NCBI GenBank assembly: GCA_024278415.1
Contig: JAJRTI010000228.1
Coordinates: 1-17,473, forward strand
Reading direction: 5' to 3'
From: Planctomycetota bacterium
GTDB taxonomy: Bacteria; Planctomycetota; Brocadiia; JAJRTI01
Length of the DNA stretch: 17,473 nt
The notes beneath the pieces were generated by a model, which was not told where the DNA came from, ran no database searches, and was given only the letters and a program-made list of their open reading frames with translations. Each line of letters opens with the position of its first letter. Positions within the stretch are counted from its first letter, which is position 1. Shown piece by piece: positions 8,011 to 13,829 of this stretch. The position numbers and the translations under genes were made by a program.

Positions 8011-8108
8011 CAACCCCGTTGGGGTTGGTACGGCTTGCGGCATGCTGTCCCGGGGTTGCGGGCTACGCCCGCAACCCCGGGCTGGAAGATGGAACCCCGT
8101 TGGGGTTC
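8011..8108 (-). repeat. 98-nt hairpin unit, copy B (inverted)
   Basis: Same geometry as copy A, in the opposite orientation. Six base pairs differ from copy A by changes on both sides of the stem (for example A-T against G-C in the large hairpin), so pairing is kept while the sequence drifts. Confidence 0.75.
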
Positions 8109-8157
8109 CTGAGCCACTAACTCGCGACGGACGGCCTCGTCCAGCGCAACACCGAGG

Positions 8158-10749
8158 TCAGAACTCCTCGCGCTTGTATCCTCGCACGCCAATCTTCTCG
8201 ACCGGAATCGGCTTGAACCCAAGCTTGAGCGCGGGGGATTCGGGCCGGAGGCGGTAGTCGTCTTTTGCCGCGTCAACAAAGAGAGGATCGGCGACGACGG
8301 AGTGGGTGTCGAAGCCGGCGGCTTGCCATTGGGACCACGTGCCCTTGGGCGTGAGCTTTCCCTCGGCCTTGGCGAGGTCTGCGCCGGGCTTCCAATACAC
8401 GTTGTAGTCGCACTCGGCCAAGACCTTCTCGTTCCAGCGATTGACGCGCATGGCGTTGCCCTTGCGGAAGTAGAAGATGTTCCGGCGCACGACGTTGTTG
8501 CGCATCTCCTTGCGGCCGTTGCACTCGAACTGCTGCTGCTCGCCATCGACGAAGATGTTGTTCTCGAACACGTTGTCGAAGCCCAGGTGCACGTGGAACG
8601 CGCCGCGGTACGTGCGCGCGATGATGTTGCCGTAGCAGTGCGTGCCGCTGGAGTAGTCGTCGAGGTAGATGCCCCATGTGTAGTACGGCGAGAGGAACTT
8701 GCCCTCAGGCGTGGTCTTCACGCCCACCGAGTCGAGCATGAGGTTGTAGCGGATCACATTGCCGCTCCGCTCGCGGTCCCGGCCCAGCGTCTCGATCGCG
8801 CCGGTGTCGTTGGTCTCCAGGTTCGTGCGCACGAGGCGGTTGTATTCGACCACGTTGTTGTGCGACGCGCTGCCCTTGCGGAAGGATTTTAGGGAGACGC
8901 CGTAGCGCGGGCAGTCGATGACGTCGTTGTGCGCGATGCGGTTGTCGCTGCCGGTGGTGACGTACACTCCGGCCACGTGTTTCCAGATGCGGCCGCAGCG
9001 CTCGATGCGGTTGCCCGCGACCACGTTGCGCTTGGGCTGGCTCCGGGTCTCGTACCCCACCATAAGCACGCCGCCTTGGCCGGCGTCGAGGATCGTGTTG
9101 CCGAGGATCGTGTTGTCACTCGCGTGGAGCGACAGGCGCACCGCGTACCCCCCTACTCCCAGGAACTTGCAATCCTCGATGGTGCAATGCCGCGCGCGGC
9201 GCATCCACACCGCGGCGTCGTCGGGGCTGTACACGGACCGCATCTCAAGTTTGTACGTGGTGTGCATGAACGTGAACCCGCGGAACTGCACGTGCTCCAC
9301 GAACCGGCGCGCCTTGGCTTCTTCGGCTTTTGCAGCGGCTCCGCGCCTGAGCGCGCCTTCGTCCTCGCCTGCGATGTCGCCGCGGATGTCCACGAGCCGG
9401 TCGAGCACCGGCGCGACCACGCCCTGCCGCTGGAAGCCGGGATCCTTGGGCCAGTAGTAGAGCCGGCGCGTGCCCTTGTCGAAGAACCACTCGCCGGGCG
9501 AGTCGAGCGCCTCGAACACGTTCGCCACGAAGTAGCGGTTGCCGAGCCGGAGTTCCTGCGTGCAGTTGGCGTTCTTCACGTACGCCAGTTGCTTCGCCAT
9601 GTCGACGCGGTCGAGTGAGAGGATCGCGTTCACCCAGCCCCATGCCGGGAAGATGTGGATCTCAGGGTTCGGCGACCTAGACCACTCGGCAATGTCGCCC
9701 TTGCGGAAGTGGAAGCGGTCGCGGTAGGCGCGTGCGCGGCTGGCGGTGACGCGGAATTCCTTGGCTTTGGCGGAGTCGAACTTCGCCGCGGGTCTCAGCA
9801 CAAGGTGCTTGCCTGGGCCCGGCTTCGCGGGATCGACGCGTTTGGGCGTCCACTGCGGATCGTCGCACAGCGCCCACAGGCGCCAATTGAGGCCGCCGCC
9901 CTTCTCGTTCGTCCAGCGAAGCACGTGATCGCCCTTGGCGAGCGCGACCGTCGCGGTCTTCTTCCACGTGAACCGCGACCAGTCGCCGGTGTCAGGCAAG
10001 TTATCGAGCACGATCTTTTTACCGCCGTCGATTTGGATGCTTGTGCGGCCGGCCATGTTCGTGCGGCCCCAGGGATTGTTCTTCGCGCCGTAGTGCATCC
10101 AAAATGCGTACTCGCCGTCCGCGGGCGCGGTGAACTTCCACTCGAACGTGTCGCCCGGGGTGTGGATGCGGGCCAAGCAAAGGTTGGAGCCTTTGGCCGT
10201 ATTCGGCGGCGACGCCACAAACGCCCATTGGCCCTGCATGGGATCGTCGGGGTCGAGGTTGGGCGTGCGCGCGAGGACCTGGCGCTCGTTGCCGACGAAG
10301 AGTTGCCGGAAATCCCAGTCGCCCTCGGGCAGGTCCGCAACCCAAAGCTCGCCCTCGCCGCGTCGCCAGCCCGTAATCGGCCGGCCGCCGGACAGCACGA
10401 CCTCCTCGCCGGGGTACGCGGCATACACGATGGGCCGGTCCGCAGCGCCGCTGTCGGCAGGAGTGAGCAGCAACGGCTCGCGGAGGTGATACGTGCCCCC
10501 GCGCACGAGGACGGTGGCCGCTGTTCCGGGCACACGATGCGGCCGTTGGCCGCGATCCTGTCCCCGCGTGGCGTCCCGCGCGCGGGCGAGCGTGGCGAAG
10601 GGGCCGTCGGTCTCGGCCGCATTGGGCGCGGGCAGCCTGCCCGACCACGCATCGTTGCCGTTCGTGGCGACGTAGAAATCCGCGGCCGCGGCGTGAAGGG
10701 TCGAGTTCAGGAACCACAGGAGCGTGGCTGCGAGAATAAGCTTTGCCAT
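8158..10749 (-). CDS. Secreted right-handed beta-helix protein, GH141-like candidate
   Basis: 863 residues from the ATG at 10749, giving a signal peptide (MAKLILAATLLWFLNSTLH, then AAAADFYV). The frame stays open to 11091, but that extension has no export signal and runs antisense to pcm. Mature protein: FYVATNGNDAWSG then PFATLARARDATRG, the usual opening of exported beta-helix proteins; then ADRPIVYAAYPGEEVVLSGG and ITGWRR (about 104-129), typical of GH141-type and related helix enzymes. Residues about 195-305 form a beta-sandwich-like insertion resembling a CBM6/35 module (FEWKFTAPADGEYAFWMHYG). GEWFFDKGTRRLYYWP (about 419-434) precedes the coils (about 480-830), rich in N-x-I/V and G-N steps such as NTILGNTILDAGQGGVLM. 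Likely a glycoside hydrolase or polysaccharide lyase; family and substrate are unproven. It precedes the GH42-like gene and may share its substrate. Confidence 0.8.
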   Translation of the reverse strand: MAKLILAATLLWFLNSTLHAAAADFYVATNGNDAWSGRLPAPNAAETDGPFATLARARDATRGQDRGQRPHRVPGTAATVLVRGGTYHLREPLLLTPADSGAADRPIVYAAYPGEEVVLSGGRPITGWRRGEGELWVADLPEGDWDFRQLFVGNERQVLARTPNLDPDDPMQGQWAFVASPPNTAKGSNLCLARIHTPGDTFEWKFTAPADGEYAFWMHYGAKNNPWGRTNMAGRTSIQIDGGKKIVLDNLPDTGDWSRFTWKKTATVALAKGDHVLRWTNEKGGGLNWRLWALCDDPQWTPKRVDPAKPGPGKHLVLRPAAKFDSAKAKEFRVTASRARAYRDRFHFRKGDIAEWSRSPNPEIHIFPAWGWVNAILSLDRVDMAKQLAYVKNANCTQELRLGNRYFVANVFEALDSPGEWFFDKGTRRLYYWPKDPGFQRQGVVAPVLDRLVDIRGDIAGEDEGALRRGAAAKAEEAKARRFVEHVQFRGFTFMHTTYKLEMRSVYSPDDAAVWMRRARHCTIEDCKFLGVGGYAVRLSLHASDNTILGNTILDAGQGGVLMVGYETRSQPKRNVVAGNRIERCGRIWKHVAGVYVTTGSDNRIAHNDVIDCPRYGVSLKSFRKGSASHNNVVEYNRLVRTNLETNDTGAIETLGRDRERSGNVIRYNLMLDSVGVKTTPEGKFLSPYYTWGIYLDDYSSGTHCYGNIIARTYRGAFHVHLGFDNVFENNIFVDGEQQQFECNGRKEMRNNVVRRNIFYFRKGNAMRVNRWNEKVLAECDYNVYWKPGADLAKAEGKLTPKGTWSQWQAAGFDTHSVVADPLFVDAAKDDYRLRPESPALKLGFKPIPVEKIGVRGYKREEF

Positions 10750-10792
10750 GGGAATGAGACCTCGCGAAAACGTGCTGGCAGTGACCACCATG

Positions 10793-10798
10793 AGTATA
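10793..10798 (-). promoter_or_regulatory. Candidate -10 box for the beta-helix gene
   Basis: TATACT on the minus strand matches the sigma-70 -10 consensus at five of six positions and lies 43 nt before the ATG at 10749. A -35 box is poor (TGTCTT at about the right distance). It also argues against starting the gene further upstream. Confidence 0.3.
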
Positions 10799-10832
10799 CG
10801 CGTTCTCGCCCAGCCAAGACAGGCCCGCCCCC

Positions 10833-10865
10833 AACCTCCCGAAGCGCGCCAACTCTTGGGAGGTT
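10833..10865. promoter_or_regulatory. Inverted repeat in the divergent promoter region
   Basis: AACCTCCC (10833-10840) and GGGAGGTT (10858-10865) are perfect 8-nt inverted copies with a 17-nt centre, in the 237-bp space between the divergently transcribed beta-helix and pcm genes. The spacing would suit a dimeric regulator binding on one face of the helix, or a hairpin in either transcript. No regulator gene is nearby. Confidence 0.35.
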
Positions 10866-10887
10866 CCGCTGCCATCTGGGCGCATCC

Positions 10888-10916
10888 TTGCGAGGTGGCC
10901 ACGCCGGCGGTATCCT
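10888..10916 (+). promoter_or_regulatory. Candidate sigma-70 promoter of pcm
   Basis: TTGCGA (10888-10893), a 17-nt spacer and TATCCT (10911-10916): four of six matches in each box at the ideal distance. The predicted start of transcription is about 65 nt before the pcm ATG. Confidence 0.35.
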
Positions 10917-10986
10917 GTCCAACAACCTGCGCTGTCTGGAGACACACTACGATTCCGGCACGTACGCGTCCCCGAAGGAGGCCCCC

Positions 10987-11709
10987 ATGCAACGCATCAC
11001 TCCACGCATGTGTCTTGTCGCGCTCATGCTGTGCTCGTGCACGCCAGCGGCAGACCTGACTGAGGCCAGGTTCGCGAAGCTGCGAGAGCACATGGTCAAG
11101 ACGCAGATTGAGTCACGCGGCATCAGGGACAAGCGGGTGCTCGCGGCCATGCGCAAAGTGCCGCGGCATGAATTCGTGCCCGCCAGTGTGCGCGCCGCGT
11201 CGTATGAGGACTACCCGCTCCCCATCGGCGAAGGCCAGACGATCTCGCAGCCATACATCGTCGCGCTCATGACCGAGATGCTGAAGCTCAAGGGCGGCGA
11301 GAAAGTGCTCGAAATCGGCACAGGCTCCGGCTACCAAGCCGCGGTGCTCGCGGAGATCGCCAAAGAGGTCTATACCATCGAGATCGTCGAGCCCTTGGCC
11401 AAGCGCGCGGAGAGGGATCTGGCTCGCCTCGGATACAAGAACGTGCACGTGCTCGCCGGCGACGGGTTCAAAGGCTGGCCCAAGCACGCGCCGTTCGACG
11501 CGATCATCGTCACCTGCGCGCCGGAGGAGGTTCCGAAGCCGCTCATCGAGCAACTCAAAACCGGCAGCCGCCTGGTGATCCCCATCGGCCCCCAGTGGGT
11601 CGGCCAGTGGCTCAAGGTGTTCACCAAGACGAAGGACGGCCTCAACGAGGATCGCAGCATCCCGGTGCGTTTTGTGCCCATGACAGGGGAAGCACAGAAG
11701 CGGCGGTAG
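10987..11709 (+). CDS. pcm: Protein-L-isoaspartate O-methyltransferase with a lipoprotein signal
   Basis: PCMT uses S-adenosylmethionine to methylate isoaspartyl residues in aged proteins, starting their repair. 240 residues from the ATG at 10987, which has AAGGAGG (10975-10981) 5 nt before it. PIGEGQTISQPY (79-90) is the family signature, and VLEIGTGSGY (107-116) is SAM motif I; AGDGFKGWP and DAIIVTCAPEEVP follow as expected. The core is complete and of normal length. The oddity is the N-terminus: MQRITPRMCLVALMLCSC is basic then hydrophobic and ends in a lipobox-like LCSC (C18), so the enzyme should be exported and lipidated. PCMT proteins with export signals are known in some Gram-negative groups, but a SAM source outside the cytoplasm is unclear. 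The next gene converges on it, with a strong terminator between. Confidence 0.92.
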   Translation: MQRITPRMCLVALMLCSCTPAADLTEARFAKLREHMVKTQIESRGIRDKRVLAAMRKVPRHEFVPASVRAASYEDYPLPIGEGQTISQPYIVALMTEMLKLKGGEKVLEIGTGSGYQAAVLAEIAKEVYTIEIVEPLAKRAERDLARLGYKNVHVLAGDGFKGWPKHAPFDAIIVTCAPEEVPKPLIEQLKTGSRLVIPIGPQWVGQWLKVFTKTKDGLNEDRSIPVRFVPMTGEAQKRR

Positions 11710-11737
11710 CCGCGCGGGCGCGACGGAATCGTACATA

Positions 11738-11777
11738 AACCAAGCCCTCCGGCCCGGCTGGGCCGAAGAGCTTGGTT
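11738..11777. terminator. Two-tier hairpin between convergent genes
   Basis: Outer stem AACCAAGC (11738-11745) with GCTTGGTT (11770-11777), 8 bp perfect; inner stem CGGCCC (11750-11755) with GGGCCG (11760-11765), 6 bp perfect around a 4-nt loop; 4-nt internal loops join them. It lies 28 nt after pcm and 24 nt before the end of the lipoprotein gene, so it probably serves both. Confidence 0.65.
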
Positions 11778-11801
11778 GCTCAGCAAAGAGGTGGGACGGG
11801 G

Positions 11802-12200
11802 CTACTTGATTGCGTTGCCCGACACCTGCACGCTCTTGTACCACGTGAGGATAAGCGGCGTCGGAATCCACATGCTCGACGTGGTGGACACAAGGTCCGT
11901 GGTCTTGGTAGCGCCCTGGGCCTTGGCTTCCTTCGTGACCGCGCCGACGACGTGATCAATCGTCACCGTGTCGTGGAGGAACTTCACCCCGCCCTCCTGC
12001 GCATCGCCGCTAATCAGCGGGAAGATGGGCAGGAAGTAGATGCCCCAGGTCTGGCCGTTGATGTGCGCCACCGGCGCCGCCGCGTCAGCCGTCAGCTTCT
12101 GGCCGTTGAGTGCCTTACTTACCGTGACCGATCCACATCCGGCCATCAGGGCACCGACCGCCACAAACATCAGCACAAAAGAAATCCTCTTCAACATCAC
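11802..12200 (-). CDS. Small conserved lipoprotein of unknown function
   Basis: 132 residues. GTG at 12200 and ATG at 12197 are adjacent possible starts; GGAG lies 6 or 9 nt upstream. The N-terminus is a textbook lipoprotein signal, MMLKRISFVLMFVAVGALMAGC, read here as basic (K4, R5), hydrophobic core, and lipobox MAGC with C22. The mature part has AHINGQTWGIYFLPIFPLISG (about 45-65), then HDTVTIDHVV and ATKTTDLVSTTSSMW, ending WYKSVQVSGNAIK. I recall similar short lipoproteins with a NWG-FYLF-PLISGD core and a WYKEVQVSG ending, but no function is known to me. It has its own upstream palindrome and converges on pcm. Confidence 0.75.
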   Translation of the reverse strand: MMLKRISFVLMFVAVGALMAGCGSVTVSKALNGQKLTADAAAPVAHINGQTWGIYFLPIFPLISGDAQEGGVKFLHDTVTIDHVVGAVTKEAKAQGATKTTDLVSTTSSMWIPTPLILTWYKSVQVSGNAIK

Positions 12201-12233
12201 TCACCGCTCCTTTCACAGCACAATGTGATAAGT

Positions 12234-12251
12234 GAGACAGGCGCCTGCCTC
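12234..12251. promoter_or_regulatory. Loopless palindrome upstream of the lipoprotein gene
   Basis: GAGACAGGC and GCCTGCCTC form an 18-nt dyad with one mismatched pair and no loop, 33 nt before the lipoprotein start and 59 nt after the oxidoreductase stop. A loopless dyad suits an operator better than a terminator. No regulator can be assigned. Confidence 0.3.
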
Positions 12252-12310
12252 TACGCCGTAAGTATTGCCATGCGGCACGCGGCTGTCAAGGCCCCCATGC
12301 GAAACTTCCC

Positions 12311-13336
12311 TCACCACTCGACCGGCTGGCCGATCCTGGCCGACTCGACGATCGCGTCGGTGATCTTGAGCACCGCGAGGCCGTCGTCGCCCGATGGACC
12401 GGGCGCGCGGTCCTCGGCGATGCAGTCCACAAAGTGGCGCAACGACTCATACACGAACCCCACCGGCCGGCCGTCGACCGCGCCCGTCAGCGTAGAAGGC
12501 CGGGAGTACGCCTCATGGGTCGCCTTCTGCACCATCGTCTCCTGTGCGTCGATGGTGAACGCGGCGTCGGTGTAGATCAGCTCCATCTTCGAGTCCACAA
12601 GCGTCTTGGAGCCCTCCGGCAAGATCCAGCACGACTCGAACGTCGCGACCGCGCCGTTGTCCCACTCTACCGTGCCGTGGTACACGTCGGGCGTGTCGTA
12701 GCCCATCTGTTTGAGCACGATGGAGCGCTCGACGCCGTACGCGCGCACCGCGTTGGGCCGGCCCCACAGCCAACGGATGCGGTCCACCGTGTGGCTCATG
12801 AGCCAGTACGGCAACTTGGTGTGCGAGGACCAAGTCTCCAACATGCCGGTCGGCACGTAGATGGTGTTGTTCAGGCGGGTGTACGCGTACACCGGCCGGC
12901 CCAATTCGCCCTTGTCGAAGGTCTCTCTGATTTGCTGGAGCGCGACCTGAAAGCGGTTGCTGAAGTTGACCATCATCTTCACGCCCGCGGCTTTCGCGGC
13001 GTTCACGATCTGCTCACCCTCGGCCACAGAGGTGGCGAGCGGCTTCTCCGCGAGCAAGTGCCGGCCGGCGGCAATGACCGCGAGGCACGGCTCCAGGTGC
13101 AGGTGGTCCGGGGTCGCGACGCTCACCGCGTCCACGTCGACCGCGGCGAGCATCTCGTGGTAGTCGCCGAAGGCCTGGGGCACTCCGAACTTGGACGCGA
13201 CCTGCCTGGCCTTGGCTTCGTCCACGTCGGCGATGGCCACGACCTCGCAGCCGGGGACGTGGGTAAACATCTGCACGTGCTTGGCGCCTTGGAGGCCTGC
13301 GCCGATGACGGCGAGCTTGACGTTTGTTTCCGACAT
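12311..13336 (-). CDS. Gfo/Idh/MocA family NAD(P)-dependent oxidoreductase
   Basis: 341 residues from the ATG at 13336, with AAGGA 7 nt before it. The longer frame to 13390 would translate the inverted repeat of the neighbouring cassette and is rejected. N-terminal Rossmann domain: VKLAVIGAGLQGAKH with the GxGxxG loop at 11-16, then EVVAIADVD where the D after the strand suggests NAD preference. AEKPLAT holds the EKP motif (97-99), whose lysine is catalytic in the family. C-terminal sugar-binding domain with HTVDRIRWLWG (H182, D185). Members oxidise or epimerise sugars and inositols, usually in the cytoplasm; no signal peptide is seen. The specific substrate cannot be told. It lies downstream of the beta-propeller gene, from which it is separated by the GxxExxY cassette; without the cassette the gap is 22 nt, so the two were probably one operon. 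The RBS uses bases from the cassette end. Confidence 0.9.
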   Translation of the reverse strand: MSETNVKLAVIGAGLQGAKHVQMFTHVPGCEVVAIADVDEAKARQVASKFGVPQAFGDYHEMLAAVDVDAVSVATPDHLHLEPCLAVIAAGRHLLAEKPLATSVAEGEQIVNAAKAAGVKMMVNFSNRFQVALQQIRETFDKGELGRPVYAYTRLNNTIYVPTGMLETWSSHTKLPYWLMSHTVDRIRWLWGRPNAVRAYGVERSIVLKQMGYDTPDVYHGTVEWDNGAVATFESCWILPEGSKTLVDSKMELIYTDAAFTIDAQETMVQKATHEAYSRPSTLTGAVDGRPVGFVYESLRHFVDCIAEDRAPGPSGDDGLAVLKITDAIVESARIGQPVEW

Positions 13337-13346
13337 ATCGGATTCC

Positions 13347-13377
13347 TTACCACAGAGGGCACAGAGGGGCACAGAGG
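13347..13377 (+). repeat. Left inverted repeat of the GxxExxY cassette
   Basis: 31 nt beginning TTACCACAGAGG and made of three tandem CACAGAGG copies. It points inward and matches the right end at 27 of 31 positions. Confidence 0.75.
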
Positions 13378-13399
13378 TCGGACCAGACACAAACCCCCG

Positions 13400-13771
13400 C
13401 TAATTGATCATGCGCTTCACGCCGTCGATCAGCTTCCTCACGTTGAAGTTTATCAGAAGGCCCAGCTTCTTGTTGCCGAGCTTGAGATACGAAAGCAATT
13501 GCGCTTCGTGGATCGGATGGAGTTCATGAACAGCCTTGATCTCGACGATGACGGCATCTTGCACGAGCATGTCGAGCCTGTAACCCAAGTCTACCTTGAC
13601 ACCATCGTACACAACAGGCAGGTCCAGTTCGACCTGGACCTGCAAGCCCCGCTTGCGCAGTTCATGTGCTAGGCACACCTTGTATGCATTCTCCAGCAGG
13701 CCAGGCCCAAGGGCCTTGTGCACGGCAACCGCGGCGCCGATGATCGTGCCCGAAATGTCGTTCAGTTCCAT
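13400..13771 (-). CDS. GxxExxY protein, PD-(D/E)XK nuclease-like
   Basis: 123 residues from the ATG at 13771, behind GGGAG at 9 nt spacing. The frame stays open to 13846, but the extra residues (RGHGEAQRRE type) are a translation of the right inverted repeat. The defining motif is GLLENAY at 24-30. The nuclease-like core follows: LPVVYDGVKVDLGYRLDMLV with D67, then VIVEIKA with E77 and K79, and QLLSYLKL (Q91, Y95), the usual order of a PD-(D/E)XK fold. Family members often occur in several copies per genome in Planctomycetota, Verrucomicrobiota, Bacteroidota and cyanobacteria; their role is not established. All core residues are intact, so the gene is probably functional. It sits inside inverted repeats and appears to have been inserted between two operon genes. 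Confidence 0.88.
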   Translation of the reverse strand: MELNDISGTIIGAAVAVHKALGPGLLENAYKVCLAHELRKRGLQVQVELDLPVVYDGVKVDLGYRLDMLVQDAVIVEIKAVHELHPIHEAQLLSYLKLGNKKLGLLINFNVRKLIDGVKRMIN

Positions 13772-13786
13772 CTGTCCGTTCTCCCT

Positions 13787-13817
13787 TCTCTGTGCCTCTC
13801 CGTGTCCTCTGTGGTAA
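13787..13817 (-). repeat. Right inverted repeat of the GxxExxY cassette
   Basis: Read on the minus strand it begins TTACCACAGAGG, like the left end, and continues with CACGGAG and GGCACAGAG. It lies between the GxxExxY start and the stop of the beta-propeller gene. Confidence 0.75.
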
Positions 13818-13829
13818 ACCCCTCGGCAC

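Larger units (their letters stand above)
7896..8108. repeat. Symmetric seven-hairpin array (213 bp)
   Basis: Hairpins in order, arm-loop-arm: 7896-7912 (7-3-7, CAACGCC/GGCGTTG, loop AAC); 7923-7955 (15-3-15, CCCAGGGTTGTGCAC with one G-T wobble); 7977-7993 (7-3-7, GAACCCC/GGGGTTC, loop AAC); 7994-8010 (7-3-7, CGTCCTC/GAAGACG, one mismatch, loop TGG); 8011-8027 (7-3-7, CAACCCC/GGGGTTG, loop GTT); 8049-8081 (perfect 15-3-15, CCCGGGGTTGCGGGC); 8092-8108 (7-3-7, GAACCCC/GGGGTTC, loop GTT). The spacers are 10, 21, 0, 0, 21 and 10 nt, so the whole is a palindrome of structure centred on 8002. It sits between two minus-strand genes, 49 nt after the stop of the beta-helix gene and 132 nt before the GH42-like start. 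It resembles composite REP/BIME elements in principle. A terminator, mRNA stabiliser or folded single-strand DNA site are alternatives. Confidence 0.85.
7764..8157. other. 394-bp intergenic region filled mostly by a hairpin array
   Basis: No real gene is visible. Open frames crossing it are repeats of NPVGV-like strings produced by the hairpins. Next to the GH42-like gene is its ribosome site and a small CAAAG-TTT-CTTTG hairpin (7791-7803). The rest, up to 49 nt from the beta-helix stop codon, is the seven-hairpin array described separately. Confidence 0.7.
13347..13817. mobile_element. Candidate 471-bp GxxExxY nuclease cassette
   Basis: A single PD-(D/E)XK-type gene is bounded by 31-nt inverted repeats that start TTACCACAGAGG on each outer edge. 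All four mismatches between the ends are A/G on the compared strand. It lies between two same-strand genes that would be 22 nt apart without it, the spacing of operon partners. No target-site duplication is visible. The family and repeats suggest a small mobile unit, but no transposase is encoded, so movement would need the nuclease itself or help from elsewhere. Confidence 0.5.

Noticed and set aside
7917..8546. Open frames crossing the hairpin array
   Set aside because: Their distinctive strings (NPVGV, PQRGCVFP) are simply translations of the AACCCC/GGGGTT stems.
9655..10986. N-terminal extension of the isoaspartyl methyltransferase
   Set aside because: The same open frame runs back across the beta-helix gene on the opposite strand. 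AAGGAGG before 10987 and the normal family length fix the start.
10750..11091. N-terminal extension of the beta-helix protein
   Set aside because: It would run antisense through the pcm start and hide the signal peptide; the ATG at 10749 gives a clean one.
11777..11790. 14-nt match GCTCAGCAAAGAGG to the minus strand near 1650-1663
   Set aside because: About one such match is expected by chance among all pairs of positions in a window of this length, and the contexts differ (terminator flank against ribosome site).
13347..13377. The tandem CACAGAGG copies as a CRISPR fragment
   Set aside because: The copies are 8 nt with spacings of 9-10 nt and no spacers; the partner end is inverted.
13337..13390. 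18-codon extension of the oxidoreductase
   Set aside because: It translates the left inverted repeat; the ATG at 13336 has its own ribosome site and starts the Rossmann fold at the usual distance.
12434..13672. 412-codon open frame on the plus strand
   Set aside because: It is antisense to both the oxidoreductase and the GxxExxY gene and runs through an inverted repeat.
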